Origin: Ignatzschineria sp.
GTDB lineage: Bacteria; Pseudomonadota; Gammaproteobacteria; Cardiobacteriales; Wohlfahrtiimonadaceae
Length of the DNA: 64,000 nt
Assembly (NCBI GenBank): GCA_030150405.1
Contig: JASLFU010000033.1
Span: forward strand, 1 to 64,000
Direction: 5' to 3'
A program made the translations under genes and the position numbers. Positions 35,454 through 44,151 of the stretch are shown in pieces. Positions within the stretch are counted from its first letter, which is position 1, and the number at the start of each line of letters is the position of its first letter. The notes beneath the pieces are model-generated. The model saw only the letters and a program-made list of their open reading frames with translations, was not told the origin of the DNA and searched no databases.

Positions 35454-36356
35454 ATGCAGAGTAGACAATATAGATTTACCTCAGGGATGGTAGGAGCAGC
35501 ACTTCTCTTAAGTGTCAGCCTATTTTCCCCTGTGGCAGCGAATAACTTACCGGAAACGACCCCCAAAAATACGCAAAAGAAGGTTGAACAAGCCCCTCTT
35601 TTAGCGGATAAGTTGGCGGATGGTATGGCACTACAAGATGAGAATCATCAGCGTGTAGAAGCAAGAATTCGTAAATATCGTAAAAATAACTCCGTAATTT
35701 TTAGTCATTTAGATTCTCAGCGACTGGCCATATTTAATTATATTGTTTCTGAGTTAGAAGCACGAAATATGCCGCTTGAGCTTGCTTTTGTCCCGCTGGT
35801 GGAGAGTAGCTATCGCCCAAATGCGGGGAATCGAGGGCTGCATATTGGGCTTTGGCAATTAGGTGCGCCAACAGCCCGTAGTTTTGGAGTGCCGGTTAAT
35901 AAGCAGGTGGATGGTCGTCTGAATGTAGCTTCGGCTACAGAAGGAGCGCTCGATTATCTTGAGTATCTCAATAATATGTTTAAAGGCGATTGGCTATTAA
36001 CCTTAGCTGCATATAATGCGGGGGAAGGGCGGGTGCTCAATAGTATTAAGCGCAATAGAAGTAAAGGTAAGCCTACCGATTATTGGAGCTTGCAGTTACC
36101 TCAGGTAACTATGGAATATGTGCCTAAAGTGTTAGCGCTTTCGAAAATGGCATTAAATGAATCCCGTTTTAAACGACCCACTACGGCGATCCCAAAACTG
36201 ATTCTTTTAAAGGCGAATGATGGGAAGAACTTAGTGAGTGTCATTAATGAGCTTGAGATCGATCAGGAACAGTTGAAGTTTTATAATCCCAATCTTTCTG
36301 CTTCTCGAGATACTTTAAAAATGCTCTTAGTATCGGAGCAGGAGCTTAACTTTTAA
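35454..36356 (+). CDS. MltD-like lytic transglycosylase without a visible LysM repeat set
   Basis: Secreted SLT-domain transglycosylase of family 1D. From ATG at 35454 it has 300 residues with a signal peptide (hydrophobic stretch, then SPVAANN). The SLT domain shows the catalytic glutamate in AFVPLVESSYRP, then GLWQLGAPTARSFG and TLAAYNAGEGRV, all typical of MltD. MltD usually carries two or more C-terminal LysM repeats and about 450 residues; here only about 60 residues follow the catalytic domain and they end with a single LysM-like piece at best (SVINELEIDQEQLKFYNPNL). It is monocistronic with its own terminator. Confidence 0.9.
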   Translation: MQSRQYRFTSGMVGAALLLSVSLFSPVAANNLPETTPKNTQKKVEQAPLLADKLADGMALQDENHQRVEARIRKYRKNNSVIFSHLDSQRLAIFNYIVSELEARNMPLELAFVPLVESSYRPNAGNRGLHIGLWQLGAPTARSFGVPVNKQVDGRLNVASATEGALDYLEYLNNMFKGDWLLTLAAYNAGEGRVLNSIKRNRSKGKPTDYWSLQLPQVTMEYVPKVLALSKMALNESRFKRPTTAIPKLILLKANDGKNLVSVINELEIDQEQLKFYNPNLSASRDTLKMLLVSEQELNF

Positions 36357-36397
36357 GCATAAGCTTGAATAGTTAGAGATTGAATAACGATCTTAAA

Positions 36398-36434
36398 AAA
36401 GCCCTACAGTGGAATAAACTGTGGGGCTTTTTTA
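36398..36434. terminator. Bidirectional terminator between the MltD-like gene and dnaQ
   Basis: A 13-bp stem (AAAGCCCTACAGT with ACTGTGGGGCTTT, one G-U pair) has a 7-base loop and is flanked by As and Ts, so it can end transcripts from both sides. Confidence 0.9.
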
Positions 36435-36500
36435 TTCGATCAATATTAAGTTAAAGAGATAAGTTATTTTATAATTTGTGGATGCAAGAGGATAATTTGA

Positions 36501-37250
36501 TTAATCTTTTTGCTGAAATTGAGCCATAAAAGCTTCGTGTGCCTTAAGTTCATCACTATTTGCACGGATGATTCTTCTTTGCATTATGGCTGCTTCAGGC
36601 TCTACATTCTCTACTAGAGAAGCGGAAGCGGCTTCGTTTATAAAATGATTCGATGATGCAGATTGTGGCGCTCCGAAAGGTTGAAAACTCTGTTCCATAG
36701 AGGGCGTACTCTCTTCTAGGCCAAAGAGTGATTCTTGCCCTCCTGTCATATTAAGGTAGACCTGGGCGAGCAGTTCGGAGTCGAGTAGTGCGCCATGCAG
36801 GGTGCGGTTTGAGTTATCAACCCCAAGGCGGCTACAGAGCGCATCAAGGGTATTGCGCTGAGAAGGGTACATCTCTCGAGCCATTTGAAGAGTATCAATC
36901 ACCGATGAACGCTTATCGATTGGCTCTAAACCCATGCGGGTTAATTCAAAGTTTAAAAAGCCGATATCGAAAGGGGCATTATGAATAATCAGTTCAGCAC
37001 CATCTACATAATCAACAAAGCTCTGCCCAATTTCGGCAAATACGGGCTTATCGCTTAAAAACTCTTCGCTCAACCCGTGAACCTCAAAGGCGCCTGGGGG
37101 CATATCCCGCTCAGGATTAATATAGACGTGAAAGTGATTATCGGTAATGGTGCGGTCAAGAATCTCAATGCATCCGATCTCAACAATCCGATCCCCTTTA
37201 CGATGATCAAAACCGGTGGTTTCGGTGTCAAGAACAATCTGTCTACTCAT
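36501..37250 (-). CDS. dnaQ: DNA polymerase III subunit epsilon
   Basis: The 3'-5' proofreading exonuclease of the replicative polymerase. The 249-residue protein has the DEDDh motifs: DTETTG (Exo I), NAPFDIGFLNFEL (Exo II) and HGALLDSELLAQVYL (Exo III). The C-terminus should bind the alpha subunit. It is 3 bp after rnhA on the same strand, unlike E. coli, where the two genes are divergent. Confidence 0.96.
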   Translation of the reverse strand: MSRQIVLDTETTGFDHRKGDRIVEIGCIEILDRTITDNHFHVYINPERDMPPGAFEVHGLSEEFLSDKPVFAEIGQSFVDYVDGAELIIHNAPFDIGFLNFELTRMGLEPIDKRSSVIDTLQMAREMYPSQRNTLDALCSRLGVDNSNRTLHGALLDSELLAQVYLNMTGGQESLFGLEESTPSMEQSFQPFGAPQSASSNHFINEAASASLVENVEPEAAIMQRRIIRANSDELKAHEAFMAQFQQKD

Positions 37251-37253
37251 CGA

Positions 37254-37712
37254 TTATTTCTCTCTATTCTCTTCAATTGCGGTGGTTGCTAATGTATCAG
37301 CTAGCTCATTATCGGGATGTCCTGAGTGCCCTTTAACCCAGCGCCAATCAATGGAGTGGTGCCGCTCCCTCTCAATTAGGAGAAGCCGCCATAAATCTTG
37401 ATTTTGCACTGGCTTATTGTTGGCTGTTTTCCAGTCTCGCCGAATCCAGCCATCTAGCCAATTTAAGATCCCCTGCTGAACGTAGCGGGAATCTGTAATT
37501 AAGACAACATCACAAGGGCGTTTTAGCGCTTGTAACGCTTTAATTGCGGCGGTGAGCTCCATTCGATTGTTGGTCGTGTCGGGCTCAAATCCCGAAAGTG
37601 TTTTTTGATGCTCTTTGTAATAGAGTACAACGCCCCAGCCTCCAGGCCCGGGGTTGCCGCTACATGCGCCATCGGTATAGGCATAGACGCGGGAATCATT
37701 CTCTCGGCTCAT
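37254..37712 (-). CDS. rnhA: Ribonuclease HI
   Basis: Degrades the RNA of RNA-DNA hybrids, including R-loops and primers. The 152-residue protein shows the catalytic residues in YTDGACSGNPGPGGWG (Asp), RMELTAAI (Glu), DSRYVQQGI (Asp) and KGHSGHPDNELAD (His and Asp). It lies 3 bp after thyA and 3 bp before dnaQ in one tight operon. Confidence 0.97.
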   Translation of the reverse strand: MSRENDSRVYAYTDGACSGNPGPGGWGVVLYYKEHQKTLSGFEPDTTNNRMELTAAIKALQALKRPCDVVLITDSRYVQQGILNWLDGWIRRDWKTANNKPVQNQDLWRLLLIERERHHSIDWRWVKGHSGHPDNELADTLATTAIEENREK

Positions 37713-37715
37713 AAG

Positions 37716-38510
37716 TTATACTGCAACCTCAGCCCGAATGGTGGGGTGATGCTCATAATTTTTGATCTCAAAATCCTCATATTTAAAATCAAAAATATCT
37801 TTAGTGGGATTATGAATAACTAATTGCGGGAGTGCTTTAGGCTCTCGAGAAAGTTGAAGATCTGTCTGTTCTAAGTGATTGCTATAGAGGTGGCAATCTC
37901 CCCCCGTCCAGATAAAATCGCCCACTTCCAAATCGCAAACTTGTGCAATCATATGGGTTAAAAGCGAATAGCTTGCAATATTAAAGGGTACACCAAGAAA
38001 GATATCTGCTGAGCGTTGATAGAGTTGGCAGGAGAGCTTTCCATCTGCAACATAAAATTGAAAGAGAAGATGGCAGGGCGGGAGCGCCATATTCTCAAGC
38101 TCCCCAACATTCCAAGCGCTTACGAGTAAACGGCGGGAATCGGGGTTTGTTTTAATATCATGAATAAGGTTGCTAATCTGATCGACAGTCTCGCCATCCG
38201 CCTTTGGCCAGCTTCGCCATTGGCTACCATAAACAGGACCGAGGTTGCCCTCTTCATCGGCCCATTCATTCCAGATCCTTACCCCATTATCCTGCAGGTA
38301 GCGAATATTGGTATCGCCACTTAAAAACCAGAGAAGCTCATGAATAATAGAACGCAAATGTAGGCGTTTAGTGGTCACAAGAGGAAAACCTTCCTGTAAG
38401 TTAAAGCGCATCTGATGGCCAAAAATAGAGTAAGTCCCTGTGCCGGTACGGTCATCTTTATAAGTGCCTTCGGTACGAACTTTGCGCATTAAATCAAGAT
38501 ACTGTTTCAT
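37716..38510 (-). CDS. thyA: Thymidylate synthase
   Basis: Methylates dUMP to dTMP with methylene-tetrahydrofolate. The protein begins MKQYLDLMRKVRTEG, has the phosphate-binding RTGTGTYSIFG, the catalytic cysteine in LPPCHLLFQFYV and RSADIFLGVPFNIASY. I chose ATG at 38510 (264 residues, the exact E. coli length), with GAGG about 6 nt upstream; an in-frame ATG at 38570 lies inside lgt. It follows lgt as in E. coli. Confidence 0.97.
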   Translation of the reverse strand: MKQYLDLMRKVRTEGTYKDDRTGTGTYSIFGHQMRFNLQEGFPLVTTKRLHLRSIIHELLWFLSGDTNIRYLQDNGVRIWNEWADEEGNLGPVYGSQWRSWPKADGETVDQISNLIHDIKTNPDSRRLLVSAWNVGELENMALPPCHLLFQFYVADGKLSCQLYQRSADIFLGVPFNIASYSLLTHMIAQVCDLEVGDFIWTGGDCHLYSNHLEQTDLQLSREPKALPQLVIHNPTKDIFDFKYEDFEIKNYEHHPTIRAEVAV

Positions 38511-38526
38511 AAAAGCCTCGACTGAT

Positions 38527-39339
38527 TTATGACTGTTTTTGATATGAACGAATAAGGAGATATCCGCCAATAAGAATCATCGGGATACAGAGTAACATGC
38601 CTTGCGTTAGCCAGTTGCCTGCAAGATAACCAATATGGGCATCAGGTTCGCGGAAAAATTCTACAATAAAACGAAAGCCACCATACCCTAAAAGAAAGAT
38701 ACCCGATGCTGCCGCGCGGGGACGGGGCTTAGCGGTGAAGACCCATAAAATTATAAAGAGGAGTAAGCCTTCTGTAAATGCCTCATAGAGTTGAGATGGA
38801 TGTCGGTAGAGTTCAAGGCGATCAAATTCGAAGAGGAAGCCCCAACTCTGATCGGTCGGTTTTCCCCATAACTCACCATTGATGAAATTCCCGAGCCGAC
38901 CAAAAAAGAGGCCAAGAGGAATAAGAGGGGCGATGAAGTCGGTAAATTCCCAGAAAGTCTTTTGATATGATTTTGCTAAGAAGAAGCTCGCAACAAGAAC
39001 CCCGATCAAGCCTCCATGAAAGCTCATTCCCGCCCATTCAATGCTATTGCCTGTCCAGCCAATAATGGAGAGGGGATTATGGATAAAGGTTCCAAAATCA
39101 TAAAAAAGGGTGTAACCGATCCGTCCCCCTAAAATGGCTCCTAAAAAGAGGTAAAAAGCCATGTCGCTGACTTGCGCTGGCGTCCAGCCTGAGTTAGGTT
39201 TTTTAGCGCGATAACTTCCTAAGAGCACAGCAAGCCCAAGCGCAACGAGATACATTAAGGCATACCAGCGTAGCGCAAGGGGACCAATCTCAAAGATAAT
39301 AGGGTCAATCTTAGGTTCGAAAAAGAGCGAATGGGCCAT
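38527..39339 (-). CDS. lgt: Prolipoprotein diacylglyceryl transferase
   Basis: First enzyme of lipoprotein maturation; it transfers diacylglycerol from phosphatidylglycerol to the lipobox cysteine. The protein has about seven membrane helices and the signature GRLGNFINGELWGKPT with the essential HGG motif (SFHGGLIGV). ATG at 39339 has AAGGA 9 nt upstream and is preferred over the TTG at 39345. It starts the operon lgt-thyA-rnhA-dnaQ. Its substrates in this window include the RlpA, MltB and M48 lipoproteins. Confidence 0.96.
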   Translation of the reverse strand: MAHSLFFEPKIDPIIFEIGPLALRWYALMYLVALGLAVLLGSYRAKKPNSGWTPAQVSDMAFYLFLGAILGGRIGYTLFYDFGTFIHNPLSIIGWTGNSIEWAGMSFHGGLIGVLVASFFLAKSYQKTFWEFTDFIAPLIPLGLFFGRLGNFINGELWGKPTDQSWGFLFEFDRLELYRHPSQLYEAFTEGLLLFIILWVFTAKPRPRAAASGIFLLGYGGFRFIVEFFREPDAHIGYLAGNWLTQGMLLCIPMILIGGYLLIRSYQKQS

Positions 39340-39362
39340 AGGCAAATTTCCTTAACAATTAA

Positions 39363-39390
39363 TAAAAAAGGGCTACACTTGAGCCCTTTT
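39363..39390 (-). terminator. Terminator after dsbA
   Basis: AAAAGGGCT and AGCCCTTTT form a 9-bp stem around ACACTTG, with a T-run (TTTTTTATT) on the minus strand. It should separate dsbA from lgt. Confidence 0.85.
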
Positions 39391-39411
39391 AATCATAGAT
39401 GAAGAGGAGAA

Positions 39412-40170
39412 TTAGTTCTGCTCTTCTTGAGTTTTTTGTTTTTCTTCAGCTTCTGCTTGAGCGGATTCTTCGGGCAGATTCGTATCTTCATCAATATTAT
39501 CAGAGAGATTGCGTTCTGCTTTAATGGTGTGGATTAACTCATCAACGGTCAGCATGATCTTCTCATAAGGAGAGACCGCTTCTGGACGAGCTTGAGCCGA
39601 TTGAGCATCAACCGTATAGCGCCCATCCACAATTACAACGGGTGTGTAAGGGATACGATATTGTTCCATTAAGAGCGTATTCGCTCTATTAAATGAGCTT
39701 TTCGCAGAGAAGGAATTCCAGGCTTTTAAGAAGCGCTCTTCATCAATTCCGATGCTGCCCATAAATTTTGCGATCTGTTTTTCATTGATAAAACGCTTAC
39801 GATCTTTGTGAATGGCATCAAAAAAAGCTTGGTGACCTTTATCTAGCGCATTCATTGCTTCTAGTGCATAAAAAGTTTTTGCATAGAGTTCCCATAAACC
39901 ATTGCCCGAAGCGGCAAGACGCAGGGTTTTGATGCTTTCATCAGATTTAGTGGCTTCATCCCACTGATGGAAATAGGGCTCAAAATCATTACAAGCAGGG
40001 CAGGCGTAAGAGAATACCTCGATCACTTCGATAACATTGTCGTCACCTGAAATGGGGGAGACACGCTCAGGCAGTTCATTATAATAATTGCCAGCTGCAA
40101 AAGCAGAGCCGAAAGCGGTTGCGGCTATGAGCCCAAGAGTGGCCATTTTTTTGGTAAGGCGTGTAAGCAT
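39412..40170 (-). CDS. dsbA: Thiol:disulfide interchange protein DsbA
   Basis: Periplasmic oxidant that makes disulfides in secreted proteins. The 252-residue protein has a signal peptide ending in FAAG, the redox motif CPAC in FSYACPACNDFEP, and the cis-proline segment IPYTPVVIVDG. After the thioredoxin fold ends, an extra 30-residue Glu/Gln-rich tail follows (segment EESAQAEAEEKQK). Pilins with the C150-C164 disulfide would be natural substrates. It is preceded by cytochrome c4, as in several pseudomonads. Confidence 0.92.
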   Translation of the reverse strand: MLTRLTKKMATLGLIAATAFGSAFAAGNYYNELPERVSPISGDDNVIEVIEVFSYACPACNDFEPYFHQWDEATKSDESIKTLRLAASGNGLWELYAKTFYALEAMNALDKGHQAFFDAIHKDRKRFINEKQIAKFMGSIGIDEERFLKAWNSFSAKSSFNRANTLLMEQYRIPYTPVVIVDGRYTVDAQSAQARPEAVSPYEKIMLTVDELIHTIKAERNLSDNIDEDTNLPEESAQAEAEEKQKTQEEQN

Positions 40171-40191
40171 AAAATATTTTCTCCGTTTTTT

Positions 40192-40243
40192 AGAAATAAA
40201 AAAGCTGACTACTTCTCTGCTAAAAATAGCAGAAGAGCAGTCA
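40192..40243 (-). terminator. Terminator after cytochrome c4
   Basis: A long hairpin at 40204-40243: GCTGACT pairs with AGTCAGC, and after a small internal mismatch TCTGCTA pairs with TAGCAGA around an AAAA loop. Read on the minus strand a T-run (TTTTTTATTT) follows. It separates the cytochrome gene from dsbA. Confidence 0.82.
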
Positions 40244-40259
40244 GCGTGCTATCTATTTA

Positions 40260-40901
40260 TTACGGTTGTAAACCTTGGATATATGAAGATACTGCTTTAA
40301 TCTCTTCATCTGAGAGGCGCTCTGCAATATCGCGCATCATACGTGCAGGGTCATTGCTACGCTCACCTGTTTTAAAGCGGTTAAGCTGTTTTTCAGTGTA
40401 GTAAGCGTGTTGTCCTGCTAATTGCGGATAGTTTGCAGGGGCATTCCCTAAGCCAGTAGGGCTATGGCAGGCAGCACAAGCAGGGATATTACGCTCAATA
40501 TCACCACCACGATAGATCTGCTCACCACGGATCGCTAGTTTTTCATCTGCAACAGCATAATCGATCTCTTGTTGAGAGAAGTAAGCCGCTAAATCTGCAA
40601 TATCTTGCTCAGAAAGTTTATCTGCCTCAACGCTCATCTCGGCATCAAAACGTAAGCCCTCATCTGGATTGCTATATGAGCGTTTGAACTCATAAAGTTG
40701 AGTGCGGATATATTTTTCATGCTGGCCCGCAAGTTTTGGATAGAGATCATTTGTGCTTACGCCTGCTTCACCGTGACAAGATACACAGGTCTCAGCAAGT
40801 TTTTTGCCCGCTTCAATATCGGGAACAATCTCATTTGCGTGAGCATTTGTAAGCATAAGAGTTAAGCCAAGGCCAATTAAAGCTTTATAATTAAAACGCA
40901 C
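40260..40901 (-). CDS. Diheme cytochrome c4
   Basis: Periplasmic electron carrier with two similar class I domains. The 213-residue protein has a signal peptide (cleavage near AHA-NEI), and two heme attachment sites, CVSCH (about residue 35) and CAACH (about residue 140). Axial methionines are likely in DAEMSVEAD and ARMMRDIAERLSDEEI. Cytochromes c4 donate electrons to cbb3-type or similar oxidases, which are not in this window. Gene pairing with dsbA is seen in other gammaproteobacteria. Confidence 0.92.
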   Translation of the reverse strand: MRFNYKALIGLGLTLMLTNAHANEIVPDIEAGKKLAETCVSCHGEAGVSTNDLYPKLAGQHEKYIRTQLYEFKRSYSNPDEGLRFDAEMSVEADKLSEQDIADLAAYFSQQEIDYAVADEKLAIRGEQIYRGGDIERNIPACAACHSPTGLGNAPANYPQLAGQHAYYTEKQLNRFKTGERSNDPARMMRDIAERLSDEEIKAVSSYIQGLQP

Positions 40902-41324
40902 AGCAGTTTACTCTCCTAAAAATGGGTTGTTTATCTGTTGTAGGTTACACGAAGCAGAAGGCTCTGTATAACCTAGCTAATAATTAAATAATAAGTCCCT
41001 TAAGGTGAGCGCCCATCTAACTAATCGGGCCTTAGCTCAGCTTAAGTGGCTAAATTAAAATAACTGTAAAGTAAAAGATTTCACTATTCTAATATAATTT
41101 TAAATAAATATGTAGTAGAAGAGCGAAAGAAGTTTGCTTAGATCAAGAAAAGCTAAAGTTACCCTCTATTTTAGAAGAGAGATAGGAGGTGCTTAAGATA
41201 AAGCGCGGGATAAAATAAAAGGCTCTATTCCTTGCATAGATTAATCTATATATTTTCTGCTGAGATGGTTTATAATAACGACTTTTAACGTGAATGCATG
41301 TAGAGATAAGGAGTGGTAAGTTCG
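40902..41324. other. AT-rich divergent intergenic region upstream of thrS
   Basis: This 423-bp stretch separates cytochrome c4 (minus) from thrS (plus). I find no gene in it. It holds a TATAAT at 41271-41276, 48 bp before the thrS start, and several short inverted repeats without T-runs. E. coli ThrS represses its own mRNA through tRNA-like leader stem-loops; part of this region could play that role, but I could not fold it convincingly. Confidence 0.5.
41271..41276 (+). promoter_or_regulatory. Possible -10 element for the thrS operon
   Basis: A perfect TATAAT 48 bp before the thrS ATG, in GGTTTATAATAACG. I see no good -35 at the right spacing, so the site may depend on an activator or be fortuitous. 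Confidence 0.4.
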
Positions 41325-43244
41325 ATGCCCATTATTACATTGCCAGATGGTAGCACGCGTGAATATGAAAGCGCGGTAACGGGATTTGATGTCGTCAATA
41401 GTATTGGCCCAGGTTTAGCAAAAGCGGCTGTGGGTATTATCGTAAATGGAGAGCAGAAAGATCTTAGCTTTACGATTACCGAAGATGTTGAGTTTCGTGT
41501 GTTAACTACCCGGGATGAAGAGGGCCTCGATATTGCGCGGCATACTTTAGCGGCGCAAGTTTTAGCTCGTGCAGTAAAAGATCTCTACCCTAATGCAAAG
41601 CTCGCTATCGGACCGACTATTGAGCATGGTTTCTATTATGATGTGGATTTTGAAGAGCCCATTGTGCCTGAGGATCTTCCAGCCATTGATGCACGTATGC
41701 GGGAGATCTTAAAAGAAGATCTTGAAGTCACTCGAGAGATGTGGCCCCGGCAAGAGGCGATCGACTACTTTCTAAAGAAAGGGGAGATCTATAAGGCGGA
41801 TATTATTGAGCGTGCCCCTGCAGAGCAGAAAGAGATTTCGCTCTATCGCCAGGGGAATAATGGGGAAGATATCTTTATGGACTTATGCTTAGGTCCTCAT
41901 CTTCCCAATGTTAATCGTGGAAAGTTGGCTTTTTCGTTAACCAATATTGCTGGAGCTTATTGGCGTGGGGACTCTAATAATAAGATGCTTACCCGTATCT
42001 ATGCGGTGGCATTTCCTACGCAAAAAGAGCTTGATGAACATTTAGAGCGAGTAAAAGAGGCCGAGAAGCGTGATCACCGCCGGATTGGACGTGTGCAAAA
42101 TCTTTTCCATCTGCAAGAAGAAGCGCCAGGAATGGTCTTCTGGCATCCTAAAGGATGGGCTATTTGGCAGGTGATTGAGCAATATATGCGTCGACGCCAA
42201 AAAGAGGAGGGGTATCAAGAGATTCGTACACCTTTGGTGATGGATCGTACTCTTTGGGAGCGCTCAGGGCATTGGGATAACTACAAAGAGAATATGTTTA
42301 CCACTTCATCGGAAAATCGTGATTATGCAGTGAAGCCGATGAACTGTCCTTGTCATATTGAGGTATTTAATCACGGACTTCATTCTTATCGTGATTTGCC
42401 TATGCGCTTAGCAGAATTTGGATCATGCCATAGGAATGAGCCTTCAGGGGCGCTACATGGATTAATGCGAGTCCGTGGATTTGTGCAAGATGATGCGCAT
42501 ATCTTCTGCCGAGATGACCAGATCGTCGATGAAGTAGAACGTTTCCATAACTTTGCTATGAGCGTTTATAAAGACTTTGGTTTCGATAATATTGAAATTA
42601 AACTCTCTCTTCGCCCAGAGCAGAGAGCGGGAGAAGATTGGGTTTGGGATAGGGCAGAGTCAGGCTTACGGACGGCTCTTAACTCAGCCGGTATTACTTG
42701 GGAAGAGCTTGAGGGTGAAGGGGCGTTTTATGGTCCTAAGGTTGAGTATCATATTAAAGATGCTATTGGCCGCTCGTGGCAGGTGGGGACGATTCAGCTA
42801 GATTTTGTTCTTCCTGAACGATTAGGTGCAACCTTTGTGGATGAAGATAATACGCGTAAGATGCCAGTGATGTTGCACCGAGCAATCTTAGGATCGTTTG
42901 AGCGATTTATCGGGATTTTGATCGAACATCACGCAGGATCAATGCCTACTTGGTTAGCCCCCGAGCAGGTAACAGTTTTAACCATTACCGATGGGCAGCA
43001 GGAATATGCTGAAAAAGTTGCAAAAGAGCTGAAAAAACATAATATAAGAGCGAAGACAGATCTTAGAAATGAGAAGATTGGCTATAAGATCCGGGAAGCA
43101 ACAATCTCTCGTATCCCCTACATTTTAGTAGTTGGACGCCGGGAGATGGAGATGGGCTTAGTGGCTGTAAGAACCCGTGAAGGGCAGGACCTTAGCACAA
43201 TGGAGCTCAGTCAATTTATCGAATTAATTAAGAAAGAGCTGTAG
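41325..43244 (+). CDS. thrS: Threonyl-tRNA synthetase
   Basis: Charges tRNA-Thr. The protein has an N-terminal TGS domain (PIITLPDGSTREYE), the editing domain with the HxxxH site (GPTIEHGFYYD), a class II catalytic core with zinc ligands in MNCPCHIEVFNHG and the HRAILGSFERF motif, and the C-terminal anticodon domain. ATG at 41325 has AAGGAG 11 nt upstream and gives 639 residues; GTG at 41313 is too close to that site. It leads the thrS-infC-rpmI-rplT-pheST-ihfA series. Confidence 0.97.
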   Translation: MPIITLPDGSTREYESAVTGFDVVNSIGPGLAKAAVGIIVNGEQKDLSFTITEDVEFRVLTTRDEEGLDIARHTLAAQVLARAVKDLYPNAKLAIGPTIEHGFYYDVDFEEPIVPEDLPAIDARMREILKEDLEVTREMWPRQEAIDYFLKKGEIYKADIIERAPAEQKEISLYRQGNNGEDIFMDLCLGPHLPNVNRGKLAFSLTNIAGAYWRGDSNNKMLTRIYAVAFPTQKELDEHLERVKEAEKRDHRRIGRVQNLFHLQEEAPGMVFWHPKGWAIWQVIEQYMRRRQKEEGYQEIRTPLVMDRTLWERSGHWDNYKENMFTTSSENRDYAVKPMNCPCHIEVFNHGLHSYRDLPMRLAEFGSCHRNEPSGALHGLMRVRGFVQDDAHIFCRDDQIVDEVERFHNFAMSVYKDFGFDNIEIKLSLRPEQRAGEDWVWDRAESGLRTALNSAGITWEELEGEGAFYGPKVEYHIKDAIGRSWQVGTIQLDFVLPERLGATFVDEDNTRKMPVMLHRAILGSFERFIGILIEHHAGSMPTWLAPEQVTVLTITDGQQEYAEKVAKELKKHNIRAKTDLRNEKIGYKIREATISRIPYILVVGRREMEMGLVAVRTREGQDLSTMELSQFIELIKKEL

Positions 43245-43355
43245 TTCACTAAAACGATCAATAAGTGCTACAGTTTGATAACTGCAAAATTTAATTTTCG
43301 ATCGTTCATCGATCAAATATATTTAGAGCAAATTTAACTATAGGAGAGACAAGCT

Positions 43356-43877
43356 ATTAGTAATCAATACGAACACCGCATCAACGAACAGATTTCTGTT
43401 AAAGAGGTCCGCCTCATTTCTGAAGATGGGGAGCAAAAAGGTATTGTTTCGCTTGATGAGGCTTTAGATTTAGCTTATAATGCCGAGCTTGATTTGGTTG
43501 AGGTTTCCCCAAATGCTAAGCCCCCTGTATGCCGCATCATGAATTACGGTAAATTCCGTTATGAGCAGCAAAAACGGGCGGATGAGGCACGTAAGAAACA
43601 GAAACAGACTCAAGTAAAAGAAGTAAAATTCCGTCCTGCGACGGATGAAGGGGATTATCAGGTAAAACTACGCAACCTGATACGTTTCCTAAAAGATGGT
43701 GATAAAGCCAAAGTTACGATGCGTTTTAGAGGTCGTGAAATGGCTCACCAAGATTTAGGTAGAGACTTACTCATGCGTGTTGAAGAGGATCTACGGGAAT
43801 ACGGTGTCGTTGAGCAACGTCCAAAATTGGAAGGTCGCCAAATGATCATGGTATTAGCCCCCGTTAAATCTTCTTAG
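43356..43877 (+). CDS. infC: Translation initiation factor IF-3, with rare ATT start codon
   Basis: IF-3 binds the 30S subunit and rejects wrong start codons. No ATG, GTG or TTG begins the full protein. The frame opens at ATT 43356-43358 after a good AGGAG, and yields 173 residues that start I(M)SNQYEHRINEQISVKEVRLI, the conserved N-terminal domain. A start at the TTG at 43494 would lose 46 conserved residues. AUU is the start codon used by E. coli infC, where IF-3 represses its own translation. The C-terminal domain (KVTMRFRGREMAHQDLG) is intact. rpmI follows 56 bp later. Confidence 0.96.
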   Translation: MSNQYEHRINEQISVKEVRLISEDGEQKGIVSLDEALDLAYNAELDLVEVSPNAKPPVCRIMNYGKFRYEQQKRADEARKKQKQTQVKEVKFRPATDEGDYQVKLRNLIRFLKDGDKAKVTMRFRGREMAHQDLGRDLLMRVEEDLREYGVVEQRPKLEGRQMIMVLAPVKSS

Positions 43878-43933
43878 ATTAATGGTAGCTCTACACATAT
43901 TTTATTAATATTGTTAAATGCGAGTGGATTAAA

Positions 43934-44131
43934 ATGCCAAAATTAAAAACAAATAGTGGTGCTAAAAAGCGTTTCCGCAAAAATGCAAGTGGGAGCTTTA
44001 AACGTCACTCTTCTCACCGTAGTCATATTCTTACTAAGAAATCTACAAAACGTAAGAGACATCTCCGTAAAGAGGCCGTGATCTCAAAAGCAGATCATAA
44101 GTCAGTACAACAAATGTTGCCTTACGCATAA
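43934..44131 (+). CDS. rpmI: 50S ribosomal protein L35
   Basis: Small basic ribosomal protein of 65 residues. The start MPKLKTNSGAKKRFR and the segment HILTKKSTKRKRHLRK are diagnostic. In E. coli it is translationally coupled to rplT and repressed by L20; the 20-bp gap to rplT fits that arrangement. Confidence 0.98.
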   Translation: MPKLKTNSGAKKRFRKNASGSFKRHSSHRSHILTKKSTKRKRHLRKEAVISKADHKSVQQMLPYA

Positions 44132-44151
44132 ATATCTAGGAGAAATGAATT

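Noticed and set aside
40902..41324. A hidden gene or a threonine-responsive leader before thrS
   Set aside because: No frame has a ribosome site and sensible composition, and I could not fold a convincing tRNA-like or attenuator structure by eye.
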